Origin: Candidatus Woesearchaeota archaeon
Lineage (GTDB): Archaea; Nanoarchaeota; Nanoarchaeia; Woesearchaeales; CALCXY01
DNA length: 16,166 bases
Direction of reading: 5' to 3'
Assembly (NCBI GenBank): GCA_030751555.1
Contig: JASMFX010000026.1
Location: 1 to 16,166, forward strand
Shown: one piece after another, positions 1 through 6,236 of the stretch
Layout: the number at the start of each line of letters is the position of its first letter
Position numbering within the stretch: the stretch's first letter is position 1
The notes under the pieces: model-generated
What the model saw: only the letters and a program-made list of their open reading frames with translations
Told to the model about the DNA's origin: nothing
Database searches by the model: none
Position numbers and translations under genes: made by a program

Positions 1-486
1 AGTCATCACATAAGTTCCAGATACTGGCAGAATAGCAATGTCGCATTTAACAGCATCCATTTCAGGGATAAGATCTGTGTCAGAGGCAAAGTATAATCGC
101 TCGCCTTCAATGGTAAGGATAAAACCAACCCACTCATTTTCTTTTGGGTGGAATTCTTTGTCAATATTATATGCTGGGATTACCTCGATGTCGATCCCCT
201 CGACTGTTAGTGTGTCGCCGGGTTTTACGAGTTTGATTTCTGCAACCTTATCAGCTACTGATGCCAGCTTTGACTGATTTCCTGGGACAGTAACAATAAT
301 GGTTGAAGGTTGGATCACTTTTTGAAAATCTTCAGGGGAGCAATGATCATAATGCTCATGTGTTATGAATAAAATATCTGCTTTTTCCTCTGTGTTTATT
401 TGAAAGGGATCAAAAATAAGGGTTTTGTTTGTTTTTATGAGAAAAGTTGAGTGTCCTAGCCAATGTATTTTGTCGATCAATGCCAT
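1..486 (-). CDS. Metallo-beta-lactamase-fold metal-dependent hydrolase (UlaG/UPF0173-like), 3' end cut by window edge
   Basis: The reading frame opens at ATG 486-484 and stays open to base 1, so 162 N-terminal residues are present and the C-terminus lies outside. The protein begins MALIDKIHWLGHSTFLI, typical of this family, in which a GHSTF stretch opens the fold. The metal-binding signature HEHYDH is at residues 43-48 and a second acidic site (SDTD) at about 135-138. The family hydrolyses ester, lactone or phosphoester bonds in the cytoplasm, but the substrate cannot be read from sequence. Only 15 bases separate it from the upstream HD gene, with an AGAGGATC ribosome-binding site in the gap, so it is the last visible gene of a three-gene operon with the translin and HD genes. 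The nucleotide-processing neighbours hint at a phosphodiester or nucleotide-related substrate, which is inference. Roughly 50-80 residues should be missing. Confidence 0.88.
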   Translation of the reverse strand, partial: MALIDKIHWLGHSTFLIKTNKTLIFDPFQINTEEKADILFITHEHYDHCSPEDFQKVIQPSTIIVTVPGNQSKLASVADKVAEIKLVKPGDTLTVEGIDIEVIPAYNIDKEFHPKENEWVGFILTIEGERLYFASDTDLIPEMDAVKCDIAILPVSGTYVMT

Positions 487-501
487 TTTAGACGGATCCT
501 C

Positions 502-1071
502 TTATCTTTCAATTTTCTTTAATCCTTTCCACCATTCATTGGGATTTGAATCGTAGAGTTGAGTTGCAAGTTTTTTTGCTGTTGGTGTTTTAACGAGCTT
601 GTTAATATTGTCTAACCAAATTTCTGCGTCTTTGTATCCCTTTACCATAAATTCTTTTGCCTGGAAGCCATACTCCAGGAGATCAGCGTCTCGAGCAATA
701 ATGCCCTCTTTTGTGTTCTCAGTAGAATATGAATCGAACATGTTTTTAATGCTGGCTGCTACCTCATTGGGAAGGCTCATCAATTGGTCACGTAATGCCT
801 CCACATCAGCTTCTCGCAGATCAACATATTTTTGAGCTACTTTATGCAGGTCAGTTATCCTTGATTCATGCATATCATGGAATAGGGTTATTGCAGATGC
901 TTTTTCGGGAGAAGCACCTTCGAGTTTTGCAATAACAAATGCTATTGTAGATGCTCTGAAAACATGCTCTGCAACACTTGGCGGATTTTCCACACCAATA
1001 AGCCACCAGCCGCTATTAGCAACTTTGGTTAATTGTCCGATTTCGTGTAGATAATTTAAGATGTCTTTCAT
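502..1071 (-). CDS. HD-domain phosphohydrolase, HDDC2/YfbR-like 5'-nucleotidase
   Basis: This 189-residue protein has the HD-superfamily layout: a first metal histidine in SVAEHVFRAS (H36), the HD pair in LFHDMHES (H65-D66, with E69 nearby) and a distal aspartate in ARDADLLEY (D128 or D130). The order GWW...SVAEH...HDMHES...D.L.Y matches the HDDC2/YfbR group (COG1896), which dephosphorylates (deoxy)nucleoside 5'-monophosphates with a divalent metal, and the length fits. The start ATG overlaps the stop of the translin gene by four bases (ATGA at 1068-1071), so the two are translationally coupled, and the hydrolase gene follows after 15 bases. A plausible job is clearing nucleoside monophosphates released by RNA degradation. 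The family assignment is solid; the substrate is inferred. Confidence 0.88.
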   Translation of the reverse strand: MKDILNYLHEIGQLTKVANSGWWLIGVENPPSVAEHVFRASTIAFVIAKLEGASPEKASAITLFHDMHESRITDLHKVAQKYVDLREADVEALRDQLMSLPNEVAASIKNMFDSYSTENTKEGIIARDADLLEYGFQAKEFMVKGYKDAEIWLDNINKLVKTPTAKKLATQLYDSNPNEWWKGLKKIER

Positions 1072-1625
1072 TTTTCGTTTCTTATGTCGTACATAACGTT
1101 TTCTATGCGTAGTAGATTATATTTTATTTGATCGGATTTTTTTCTCAGTTCTCCGTTTCTTAAATCAAACTTCAAGAACTCCCCATAGATTGCTTCGACA
1201 ATCTCTTTTGTTTTTCTTGCTTTGGAAAATTTTTTTTTAATGACTTGGTTTACACCTCTTCTCACTAATTCCCCTGTTAGATCACATAGGCCCAACAGGT
1301 AGGATTCAGTGTCCACATTAAGATCTTTCCTTGTAAGGATGGTGTTTGACTTTATATAGTGATAGTAGGTGAGTGCTTCGACGTATTCTTGTAGCGCTAC
1401 TCTGTCAATCCCTGTATCAAATTTTTTAGTAGGGATTTTTTTTATCATTGCTTTTATTTTTGGTATGTTAGATTCTGCTGAAGTCATGTCATCTCTATGC
1501 ACAGCATAGATGATCTGTTTTGAGAGTTGAATAATAGATCTAGAGAGTTGGATAACTCCTTCTCTTGATTTTTCGAATGAATCTAGGTCTTTTCGAATAC
1601 TTACGAATTCTTGTTTGTTAAGCAT
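1068..1625 (-). CDS. Translin family RNA-binding protein / RNase (archaeal translin)
   Basis: This all-helical protein of 185 residues carries two translin/TRAX hallmarks: QEYVEALTYYHYI at residues 79-91 and LGLCDLTGELVRR at 111-123, with FLKFDLRN near 150-157. In eukaryotic TRAX the two glutamates of the QEYVEA motif (here E80 and E83) belong to the metal-dependent ribonuclease site of C3PO, and archaeal translins form octamers with RNase activity. Retention of both residues suggests an active enzyme. The start is supported by a TATA box at 1647-1655, 26 bases upstream, implying a leaderless message. It heads an operon with the HD nucleotidase (four-base overlap) and the metallo-hydrolase. 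The natural RNA target of archaeal translins is unknown to me. Confidence 0.88.
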   Translation of the reverse strand: MLNKQEFVSIRKDLDSFEKSREGVIQLSRSIIQLSKQIIYAVHRDDMTSAESNIPKIKAMIKKIPTKKFDTGIDRVALQEYVEALTYYHYIKSNTILTRKDLNVDTESYLLGLCDLTGELVRRGVNQVIKKKFSKARKTKEIVEAIYGEFLKFDLRNGELRKKSDQIKYNLLRIENVMYDIRNEK

Positions 1626-1646
1626 GGTTTTTAGGAAAGTTTGAGT

Positions 1647-1655
1647 TTATTTAAA
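1647..1655 (-). promoter_or_regulatory. TATA box of the translin operon
   Basis: Read on the minus strand, the sequence is CAAAACC followed by TTTAAATAA, a strong archaeal BRE/TATA pair centred about 26 bases before the translin ATG. The transcript should therefore start at or next to the start codon. Confidence 0.7.
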
Positions 1656-1687
1656 GGTTTTGATTACTTTACTTTGTAACCAAAACC

Positions 1688-1696
1688 TTTATATAT
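1688..1696 (+). promoter_or_regulatory. TATA box of the first membrane-protein gene
   Basis: CAAAACC followed by TTTATATAT lies 26 bases before the ATG at 1719, giving a leaderless message. It is the mirror image of the divergent translin promoter: TAAAGGTTTTG at 1652-1662 and CAAAACCTTTA at 1681-1691 form an 11-base inverted repeat. Confidence 0.72.
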
Positions 1697-1718
1697 CAAA
1701 TTCCTCAGATTTAACTAT

Positions 1719-2357
1719 ATGGCTTTTCGAGACAGAATAGTTGATGATTCTTACAGATATGGCGAGACCTCTCAGTTCAGAGAGGTTTTGGAGTTTTTTG
1801 AGAGGATAGGTGTCTATGATGTTTTACTGCCTTTCTTGCTTGTTTTTACCATAGTGTTTGCTATTTTTGAGAAAACAAAGGTTCTCGGCACTGAGAAGAT
1901 TGAAGGTGTTGAGACCACAAAGAAAAATTTGAATGCAATGGTAGCTTTTGTGATTTCATTTATGGTTGTGGCAAGCTCAAGGCTTGTTCAAACAATAACA
2001 GAAGTTTCTTCAAATATGGTGATCTTGCTCTTTTTAGCAGTATTCTTCCTGTTATTAGTTGGCAGCTTCTACAAGGAAGGAGAGATGGTTGCCTTAGAGG
2101 GTCCTTGGAAAACACTATTCATGTTTATTATGTTTATTGGCATAGTCGCTATCTTTCTCTGGGGAATAAAGACAGAGGATGGGGAGCCATGGTTAGAGTT
2201 TGTTCTTGAATATATTGTGGATAATTTTGATAGCACTGCGGTGGGATCGATTGTGTTGGTTGTTATCATTATTTTGTTTATGTGGTATATTGTGCGTGAA
2301 CCTAAAGGATCGGATCATAAAAAGCCCACGTCCACGCATAGCAGTAATAAGCATTAG
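1719..2357 (+). CDS. Polytopic membrane protein, paralogue 1 of 3 (unknown function)
   Basis: This 212-residue protein has about five predicted membrane segments, near residues 36-52, 71-90, 97-117, 131-149 and 174-192, and a polar, histidine/serine-rich C-terminal tail. Its N-terminal part (LLPFLLVFTIVFAIFEKTKVLG, then KKNLNAMVAFVISFMVV) is clearly shared with the protein at 2477-3070 and more weakly with that at 3074-3631, so the three are tandem duplicates. It carries an extra linker (GTEKIEGVETTK) before the KNLNA stretch. I recognise no catalytic motif or signal peptide. The TATA box 26 bases upstream makes it a leaderless gene. Convergent coiled-coil genes and a pilus-type ATPase further on suggest a membrane assembly, but that link is only positional. 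Confidence 0.8.
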   Translation: MAFRDRIVDDSYRYGETSQFREVLEFFERIGVYDVLLPFLLVFTIVFAIFEKTKVLGTEKIEGVETTKKNLNAMVAFVISFMVVASSRLVQTITEVSSNMVILLFLAVFFLLLVGSFYKEGEMVALEGPWKTLFMFIMFIGIVAIFLWGIKTEDGEPWLEFVLEYIVDNFDSTAVGSIVLVVIIILFMWYIVREPKGSDHKKPTSTHSSNKH

Positions 2358-2410
2358 AGATAGTTCTATTCACCTTTGTAGATTTTGAGCGGACTCGGCA
2401 AACCAAAAGC

Positions 2411-2419
2411 TTTATATAT
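2411..2419 (+). promoter_or_regulatory. TATA box of the second membrane-protein gene
   Basis: CCAAAAGC followed by TTTATATAT in the 119-base gap between paralogues 1 and 2 shows that paralogue 2 has its own promoter. Transcription should begin near 2437-2440, leaving a leader of about 37 bases that ends in an AGAGGT ribosome-binding site six bases before the ATG at 2477. Confidence 0.65.
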
Positions 2420-2476
2420 GTTAATGCCCGAAAATGAAATAATAATGTTTTATAGACTACTCAAAGAGGTATCAAC

Positions 2477-3070
2477 ATGGTAGATTTTGTTCAATTTGTA
2501 GAGGTACTCGAAAGCTGGGGTTTAACTGACGCCTTGCTGCCATTTTTATTAGTATTTGTTATTCTATTTGCTGTATTACAGAAAACAAAGGTTTTAGGAC
2601 ATGGCAAAAAGAATTTTAATGTTATAGTTGCTTTGGTCATATCATTATTAGTAGTGATACCCCATGTAACCAACAGTTATCCTCCAGGATCAGATGTTGT
2701 GGATATTATCAATACTGCATTACCTAATGTTTCTATATTAGTTATTGGAATTGTTATGTTGTTAGTGCTGATTGGCATCTTAGGAGGAGAGGCACGCTGG
2801 ATGGGTGGAAGTCTCTCAGGATGGGTAGCTATTGTTGCTTTCTTGGTTATACTATGGATTTTTGGTCGAGCAGCAGGATGGTTCGCAAGCACACCACGTT
2901 GGCTCAATTGGATAGAGGATCCTGATGTATGGGCGTTGATTGTTATTCTATTAGTCTTTGGCATAGTAATCTGGTTTATTACCAAGGATTCTGAGCATTC
3001 CGATAAAGTTCATGGACTCAGTAAGTTTACAGAAGGTCTTGGTGATTTTTTCGGAGGCAAAGAGAAGTGA
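2477..3070 (+). CDS. Polytopic membrane protein, paralogue 2 of 3 (unknown function)
   Basis: The protein has 197 residues and about five membrane segments, near 18-34, 45-64, 82-104, 112-130 and 148-166. The N-terminal block LLPFLLVFVILFAVLQKTKVLG followed by KKNFNVIVALVISLLVV matches paralogue 1 almost position for position, which fixes the homology. A loop rich in tryptophan and arginine (about 105-145) and a soluble tail ending FFGGKEK follow. The start is supported by AGAGGT six bases upstream and by a TATA box at 2411-2419. The third paralogue begins three bases after its stop, so those two are cotranscribed. I cannot assign a function; a structural or channel-like role in a membrane complex is possible. 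Confidence 0.8.
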   Translation: MVDFVQFVEVLESWGLTDALLPFLLVFVILFAVLQKTKVLGHGKKNFNVIVALVISLLVVIPHVTNSYPPGSDVVDIINTALPNVSILVIGIVMLLVLIGILGGEARWMGGSLSGWVAIVAFLVILWIFGRAAGWFASTPRWLNWIEDPDVWALIVILLVFGIVIWFITKDSEHSDKVHGLSKFTEGLGDFFGGKEK

Positions 3071-3073
3071 ACA

Positions 3074-3631
3074 ATGGCAACCCCACTAGACACTGGGCTG
3101 TTATCTAACTTTGGTGTTATTTTTCCTTTTCTTTTAGTTTTTTGTTTAATGTACGCTGTTTTTATTAAGACAGACATATTTGGTGATAATAAGGGGCTGG
3201 CAGCGATTATTTCATTTGCTCTGGGCATTATGACCTTGTTCTTTCCTATTATTCGGGAGAGCATTAATGTTATGGCACCATGGTTTGTGCTTTTTATCTT
3301 TGCAATTTCATTTATTTTATTAGGATTTATGATGTTTGGTGCATCTGAATCAGATATTCTCAGTGTTTTGCGCACAAAAGAACACGGGTATCTCAACACA
3401 TGGATTGCAGGATTGGGATTATTGATTGTTTTTGGCTCTTTAACCTCAGTTGTTTCTGATTTTGGAGGTGTTGGAGAGACTGCTGACGGAGGAGTTGAGG
3501 TTAATATAGGAGATGATGGGACTCAAGAAAGCGCTTTTTGGGACACATTTGTTCATCCAGATGTTTTAGGAATGGTTTTAATACTGCTTATTGGTGCTTT
3601 TACAGTATCACGATTAGCAAGCAAGCCCTAG
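3074..3631 (+). CDS. Polytopic membrane protein, paralogue 3 of 3 (unknown function)
   Basis: This 185-residue protein has about five membrane segments, near 9-30, 40-60, 65-88, 106-128 and 162-182. It shares the pattern PFLLVFxxxxAVFxKTxxxG followed by a hydrophobic second helix with the two preceding genes but is the most divergent, and it has an acidic, glycine-rich loop (about 134-155) before the last helix. The ATG lies three bases after the stop of paralogue 2, so the pair is one transcription unit. Its stop codon TAG (3629-3631) interlocks with that of the convergent coiled-coil gene in a shared CTAG. Nothing in the sequence gives a biochemical function. Confidence 0.78.
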   Translation: MATPLDTGLLSNFGVIFPFLLVFCLMYAVFIKTDIFGDNKGLAAIISFALGIMTLFFPIIRESINVMAPWFVLFIFAISFILLGFMMFGASESDILSVLRTKEHGYLNTWIAGLGLLIVFGSLTSVVSDFGGVGETADGGVEVNIGDDGTQESAFWDTFVHPDVLGMVLILLIGAFTVSRLASKP

Positions 3632-4335
3632 ACTTTCTTTTTCTTAGGAGATTTGTATTTTTTAGTTATTCTGCTAAGCTCGTTTACATTATCGGTAAAT
3701 GTTGGTAAGACCTTTTGAAACACTTTCTCCATTGCTTTTACTTCTGTTCCGACATTTATGATGTTTTGGTCATACTCAGTTATTTTACCAAGAATTCCTT
3801 TATGCAACTTGTCAAAATTAGCTTTAAGATCAATCATTTCCTGAGACAACTTTTTGAGAGTACCATCTGTCTTTTCTTTCCATTCGAATATTTTATTGAT
3901 GTTTTTTATCAATTCTGCCCATTTTTCATCGATTATAGCCTCTGCTAATTCCTCTATCCGCTCTCTATCTCCACCTATATCTGGTGTTGGGCCAGGAGGA
4001 GCAGGCATCATTCCAGGAGCAGGTGGCATAGGACCTGGAGGGGGAGAAGGAGGAGCTCCCTGGAGGGCTTGTCCTTCAGGAAGAGGACCTGCTGTATTCA
4101 TACCTGCTTGATTCATAGCATCGAATACCTGGGCTGAAGAAAAGCCGTCTCTTTGCAGGTTTTGGATTATTTGGTTATCACTCAGGCCCTGGCTTCGTAG
4201 GTTATTAATTTGATCTACTGGAAGTCCTTGAGCGGCTTGACCTGGAAAATCTGTTGGAAGATCTGTAGGGAAGGGCTGCTGCTCTGGTGGAGCAGGTGCT
4301 TCCTCTTTTTTTTTACCAAAACTAAAAATAGCCAT
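3628..4335 (-). CDS. Proline-rich, coiled-coil protein of unknown function
   Basis: I place the start at ATG 4335-4333 because AGAGGT lies four bases before it; the frame is open 15 codons further upstream but that extension lacks a ribosome-binding site. The 235-residue product begins MAIFSFGKKK. It then has a small helical module near 38-78 (INNLRSQGLSDNQIIQNL, then a second such helix pair), a flexible stretch rich in proline, glycine and methionine at about 80-120, a long helical coiled coil at about 121-222 and a lysine-rich tail. No membrane segment or signal peptide is visible, so it is cytoplasmic. The FGKK...P.P start resembles the other coiled-coil protein at 4548-5009. It converges on the membrane-protein genes, sharing four bases. 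A scaffold or adaptor role is possible; no function is established. Confidence 0.75.
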   Translation of the reverse strand: MAIFSFGKKKEEAPAPPEQQPFPTDLPTDFPGQAAQGLPVDQINNLRSQGLSDNQIIQNLQRDGFSSAQVFDAMNQAGMNTAGPLPEGQALQGAPPSPPPGPMPPAPGMMPAPPGPTPDIGGDRERIEELAEAIIDEKWAELIKNINKIFEWKEKTDGTLKKLSQEMIDLKANFDKLHKGILGKITEYDQNIINVGTEVKAMEKVFQKVLPTFTDNVNELSRITKKYKSPKKKKV

Positions 4336-4372
4336 TTTACCTCTTTTTGGTCTATGCTCGATTCTAACTGTC

Positions 4373-4396
4373 AAAAACACCCATCAGAGATGAGTG
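4373..4396 (-). terminator. Terminator-like hairpin in the leader of the coiled-coil gene
   Basis: On the minus strand CACTCATC, loop TCT, GATGGGTG form an eight-pair stem (one wobble) followed directly by TTTTT at 4377-4373. It stands 38 bases before the ATG at 4335 and after an upstream TATA box, so it could end a short leader RNA or attenuate the gene. Confidence 0.45.
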
Positions 4397-4441
4397 GCAT
4401 GATAGGCTTTGCTTGATGACTCAATTCATCTTGGTTGTTTT

Positions 4442-4469
4442 TGATCATGCTCATAAATTTACATGATCA
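4442..4469. repeat. Perfect 8-base inverted repeat flanking an AT-rich core
   Basis: TGATCATG (4442-4449) and CATGATCA (4462-4469) are separated by 12 bases that contain CATAAATTTA, a possible minus-strand TATA element. The arrangement would suit an operator bracketing a promoter or a hairpin in the leader RNA. I cannot decide between these. Confidence 0.4.
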
Positions 4470-4495
4470 GTCAAGGTTGATTGGCCTTCCGCTGT

Positions 4496-4512
4496 CTATC
4501 ACAGGGTGATAG
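4496..4512. repeat. Perfect 7-base palindrome CTATCAC-AGG-GTGATAG near a predicted transcription start
   Basis: This compact inverted repeat sits about 25 bases downstream, on the minus strand, of the TATA box at 4524-4533, so it overlaps the expected transcription start. That position suits repressor binding or a 5'-terminal hairpin. Confidence 0.4.
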
Positions 4513-4523
4513 TAAATTTCTGA

Positions 4524-4533
4524 CATATATAAA
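4524..4533 (-). promoter_or_regulatory. TATA box giving a long leader for the 3628-4335 gene, or a separate small RNA
   Basis: TTTATATATG on the minus strand predicts transcription from about 4503. The next coding start on this strand is 4335, so the transcript would have a leader of about 165 bases carrying two inverted repeats and a terminator-like hairpin. This is unusual in a window where most genes are leaderless. Confidence 0.5.
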
Positions 4534-4547
4534 ATTTTCTATTGTAG

Positions 4548-5009
4548 TTATTTATTCGTTTTAGTTGTTTTGGAGCTGCGCTCTTCTAAGATTTCATTAA
4601 TGATTTTCTCTACCTCTTTTCTTGTTACGAAATCAAGGGGCTGCCAAAGGTTAATGTATTTATTGAGGACTGCTACTTCTTCCTTTTTTGCTGTTTTTTT
4701 AAGTTCTTTTATCACTAAGACCAACTTATCCTCAAGATCTTGGATCATTTTCTTTAATTCAGTAAAATCAGTATTTACTACTTGGATTTCTTCTTTTAAT
4801 TTCTTGCCATGAGAAAGCATGTTTTGATCTAAAACAGTTATCCTTCTTCTGGTGTTAGTATATTGCTCTTCTAACACTCTTAGGCGGCGTGTTAATTGAG
4901 CAATGTCTGACATTACTTCAGGATCAGGGCCTTGTGGAGTTGGATCTGGTTTTTTTCCAAATAACCCACCTTTCTTTTCTTCTTTCTCTTTAGGAACTTC
5001 GAGCACCAT
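4548..5009 (-). CDS. Small coiled-coil protein, possibly FlaC/D-like (archaellum accessory-like)
   Basis: I choose ATG 5009-5007, which lies 26 bases after a TATA-like CTTATTAAAC (5031-5040), as in the other leaderless genes here; a TTG three codons upstream is less likely. The product has 153 residues: a charged, lysine-rich N-terminus with GGLFGKKPDPTP, a long coiled coil (about 30-115) and a C-terminal motif KYINLWQPLDFVTRKEVEKI. A coiled coil ending in a short conserved C-terminal segment is reminiscent of archaellum accessory proteins FlaC/D/E, but I cannot confirm homology by eye. It has no membrane segment. Its N-terminus resembles that of the neighbouring coiled-coil protein, so the two may act together, perhaps with the membrane-protein trio or the pilus-type ATPase. 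Confidence 0.75.
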   Translation of the reverse strand: MVLEVPKEKEEKKGGLFGKKPDPTPQGPDPEVMSDIAQLTRRLRVLEEQYTNTRRRITVLDQNMLSHGKKLKEEIQVVNTDFTELKKMIQDLEDKLVLVIKELKKTAKKEEVAVLNKYINLWQPLDFVTRKEVEKIINEILEERSSKTTKTNK

Positions 5010-5075
5010 ACGATTCAATGGGGAATCAGGGTTTAATAAGGTTTGTGATTATTCTGGAATGTTGACACATTCATA

Positions 5076-6236
5076 TTAGATTTTTTCTAGCGCATTTTGC
5101 AGGTCTGCGATTAAGTCATCTGCGTGTTCTATTCCAACGGAAACTCGAATAAGCGTATCAGTAATACCAATACTTTTTCGCTCATCTACTGTGAGTGATG
5201 CGTGAGTCATGGTAGCTGGATGCTCTATGAGTGATTCAACACCCCCAAGGCTTTCTGCAAGTAAAAAAAGTTTTAAGTTTGCTAAGAACTTTTTTGTAGT
5301 ATCTGTTGTGCCCTTGAGTTCAAATGAAATCACTCCACCAAAACCAGTCATCTGTTTTTTAGCAAGCTCGTGCTGTGGATGACTAGGTAATCCTGGATAT
5401 TGGACAGAATCTACTAAGGGATGATTTTGTAAAAAATTGGCAATAGCTAATGCATTGCTATTATGTGCTTTCATTCTAGGTGCAAGTGTTTTTATTCCTC
5501 TCGCTACAAGATATGAATCAAAAGGAGAGAGGATATTACCTGCAGCATTTTGAGTGAACTTTAGTTTTTCAAAAATGTGTAATTCATTTGTCATGATTGC
5601 TCCCCCAATCGAATCGCTATGACCATTAATATATTTGGTAGTGCTATGCAATACGATGTCTGCTCCCAGTAATAATGGATTCTGAGAATAAGGGCTCATG
5701 AAAGTATTATCTACTGCAGTTAGGATGCCCCTATTCTTAGCGATTCTGCTAATTGCATTAATATCACCGATTTTCAGAAGTGGATTGGTCGGTGTTTCCA
5801 GCCAGATGAGCTTTGTTTTTGAGTTTATTGCCTTTTCTACAATAATTGGATCTGTTGCGTCTACATAAGTAAAAGTAATGCCAAAACGTTTTGCAAAAAT
5901 TTCATTGAAGAGTCTCTTGGTTCCTCCGTAGAGGTCATCGAATGCTATTACATGATCACCGGATTTTAGCAGTGAAAGGAGTAGTGTTGTTTCGGCACCT
6001 AATCCAGAAGAAAATGCTAATCCATATTTTGCCTTTTCCAGACTAGCTAGTTTCTTCTCCAATGCATCCCTAGTTGGATTGGCACTTCGAGAATATTCGT
6101 ATCCAGCAGGAGGTTTATCAACAGATGCTCTGGCAAATGTTGAACTCAAGTGTATTGGAACAACGACATCTCCTGATGCGTTGAAATTCGGTTTTTCTCC
6201 TTTATGTATTGCATTTGTTTCAAATTTTCCATTCAT
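5076..6236 (-). CDS. Cystathionine gamma-synthase / gamma-lyase family PLP enzyme
   Basis: The start is ATG 6236-6234, preceded by GGTGA at five bases' distance; an in-frame GTG nine bases upstream lies inside that ribosome-binding site. The 386 residues match the Cys/Met-metabolism fold-type I family throughout: YSRSANPT at 48-55, the SSGLGAE turn near 76-82, the cofactor-stacking tyrosine in DDLYGGT (Y103), AVDNTF with D176, the Schiff-base lysine in HSTTKYINGHSD (K201) and SLGGVESLIEHPATMTH toward the C-terminus. Members either make cystathionine from homoserine esters or cleave it to cysteine; sequence alone does not separate the two. Because the partner gene is of the cystathionine beta-synthase/cysteine synthase family and overlaps by 17 bases, gamma-lyase in reverse transsulfuration (homocysteine to cysteine) is the favoured reading. 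Confidence 0.9.
   Translation of the reverse strand: MNGKFETNAIHKGEKPNFNASGDVVVPIHLSSTFARASVDKPPAGYEYSRSANPTRDALEKKLASLEKAKYGLAFSSGLGAETTLLLSLLKSGDHVIAFDDLYGGTKRLFNEIFAKRFGITFTYVDATDPIIVEKAINSKTKLIWLETPTNPLLKIGDINAISRIAKNRGILTAVDNTFMSPYSQNPLLLGADIVLHSTTKYINGHSDSIGGAIMTNELHIFEKLKFTQNAAGNILSPFDSYLVARGIKTLAPRMKAHNSNALAIANFLQNHPLVDSVQYPGLPSHPQHELAKKQMTGFGGVISFELKGTTDTTKKFLANLKLFLLAESLGGVESLIEHPATMTHASLTVDERKSIGITDTLIRVSVGIEHADDLIADLQNALEKI

Noticed and set aside
2677..2985. Open frame of 102 codons on the minus strand
   Set aside because: It lies wholly within the membrane-protein gene, encodes a low-complexity Ile/Asn/Pro-rich product and has no start signals; it is an antisense shadow.
3010..3399. 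Open frame of 129 codons on the minus strand
   Set aside because: It spans the junction of two well-supported plus-strand membrane genes and shows no family resemblance or promoter.
4381..4520. Box C/D guide RNA suggested by TGATGA-like and CTGA-like words
   Set aside because: The boxes do not occur in the order and spacing C, D', C', D on either strand.
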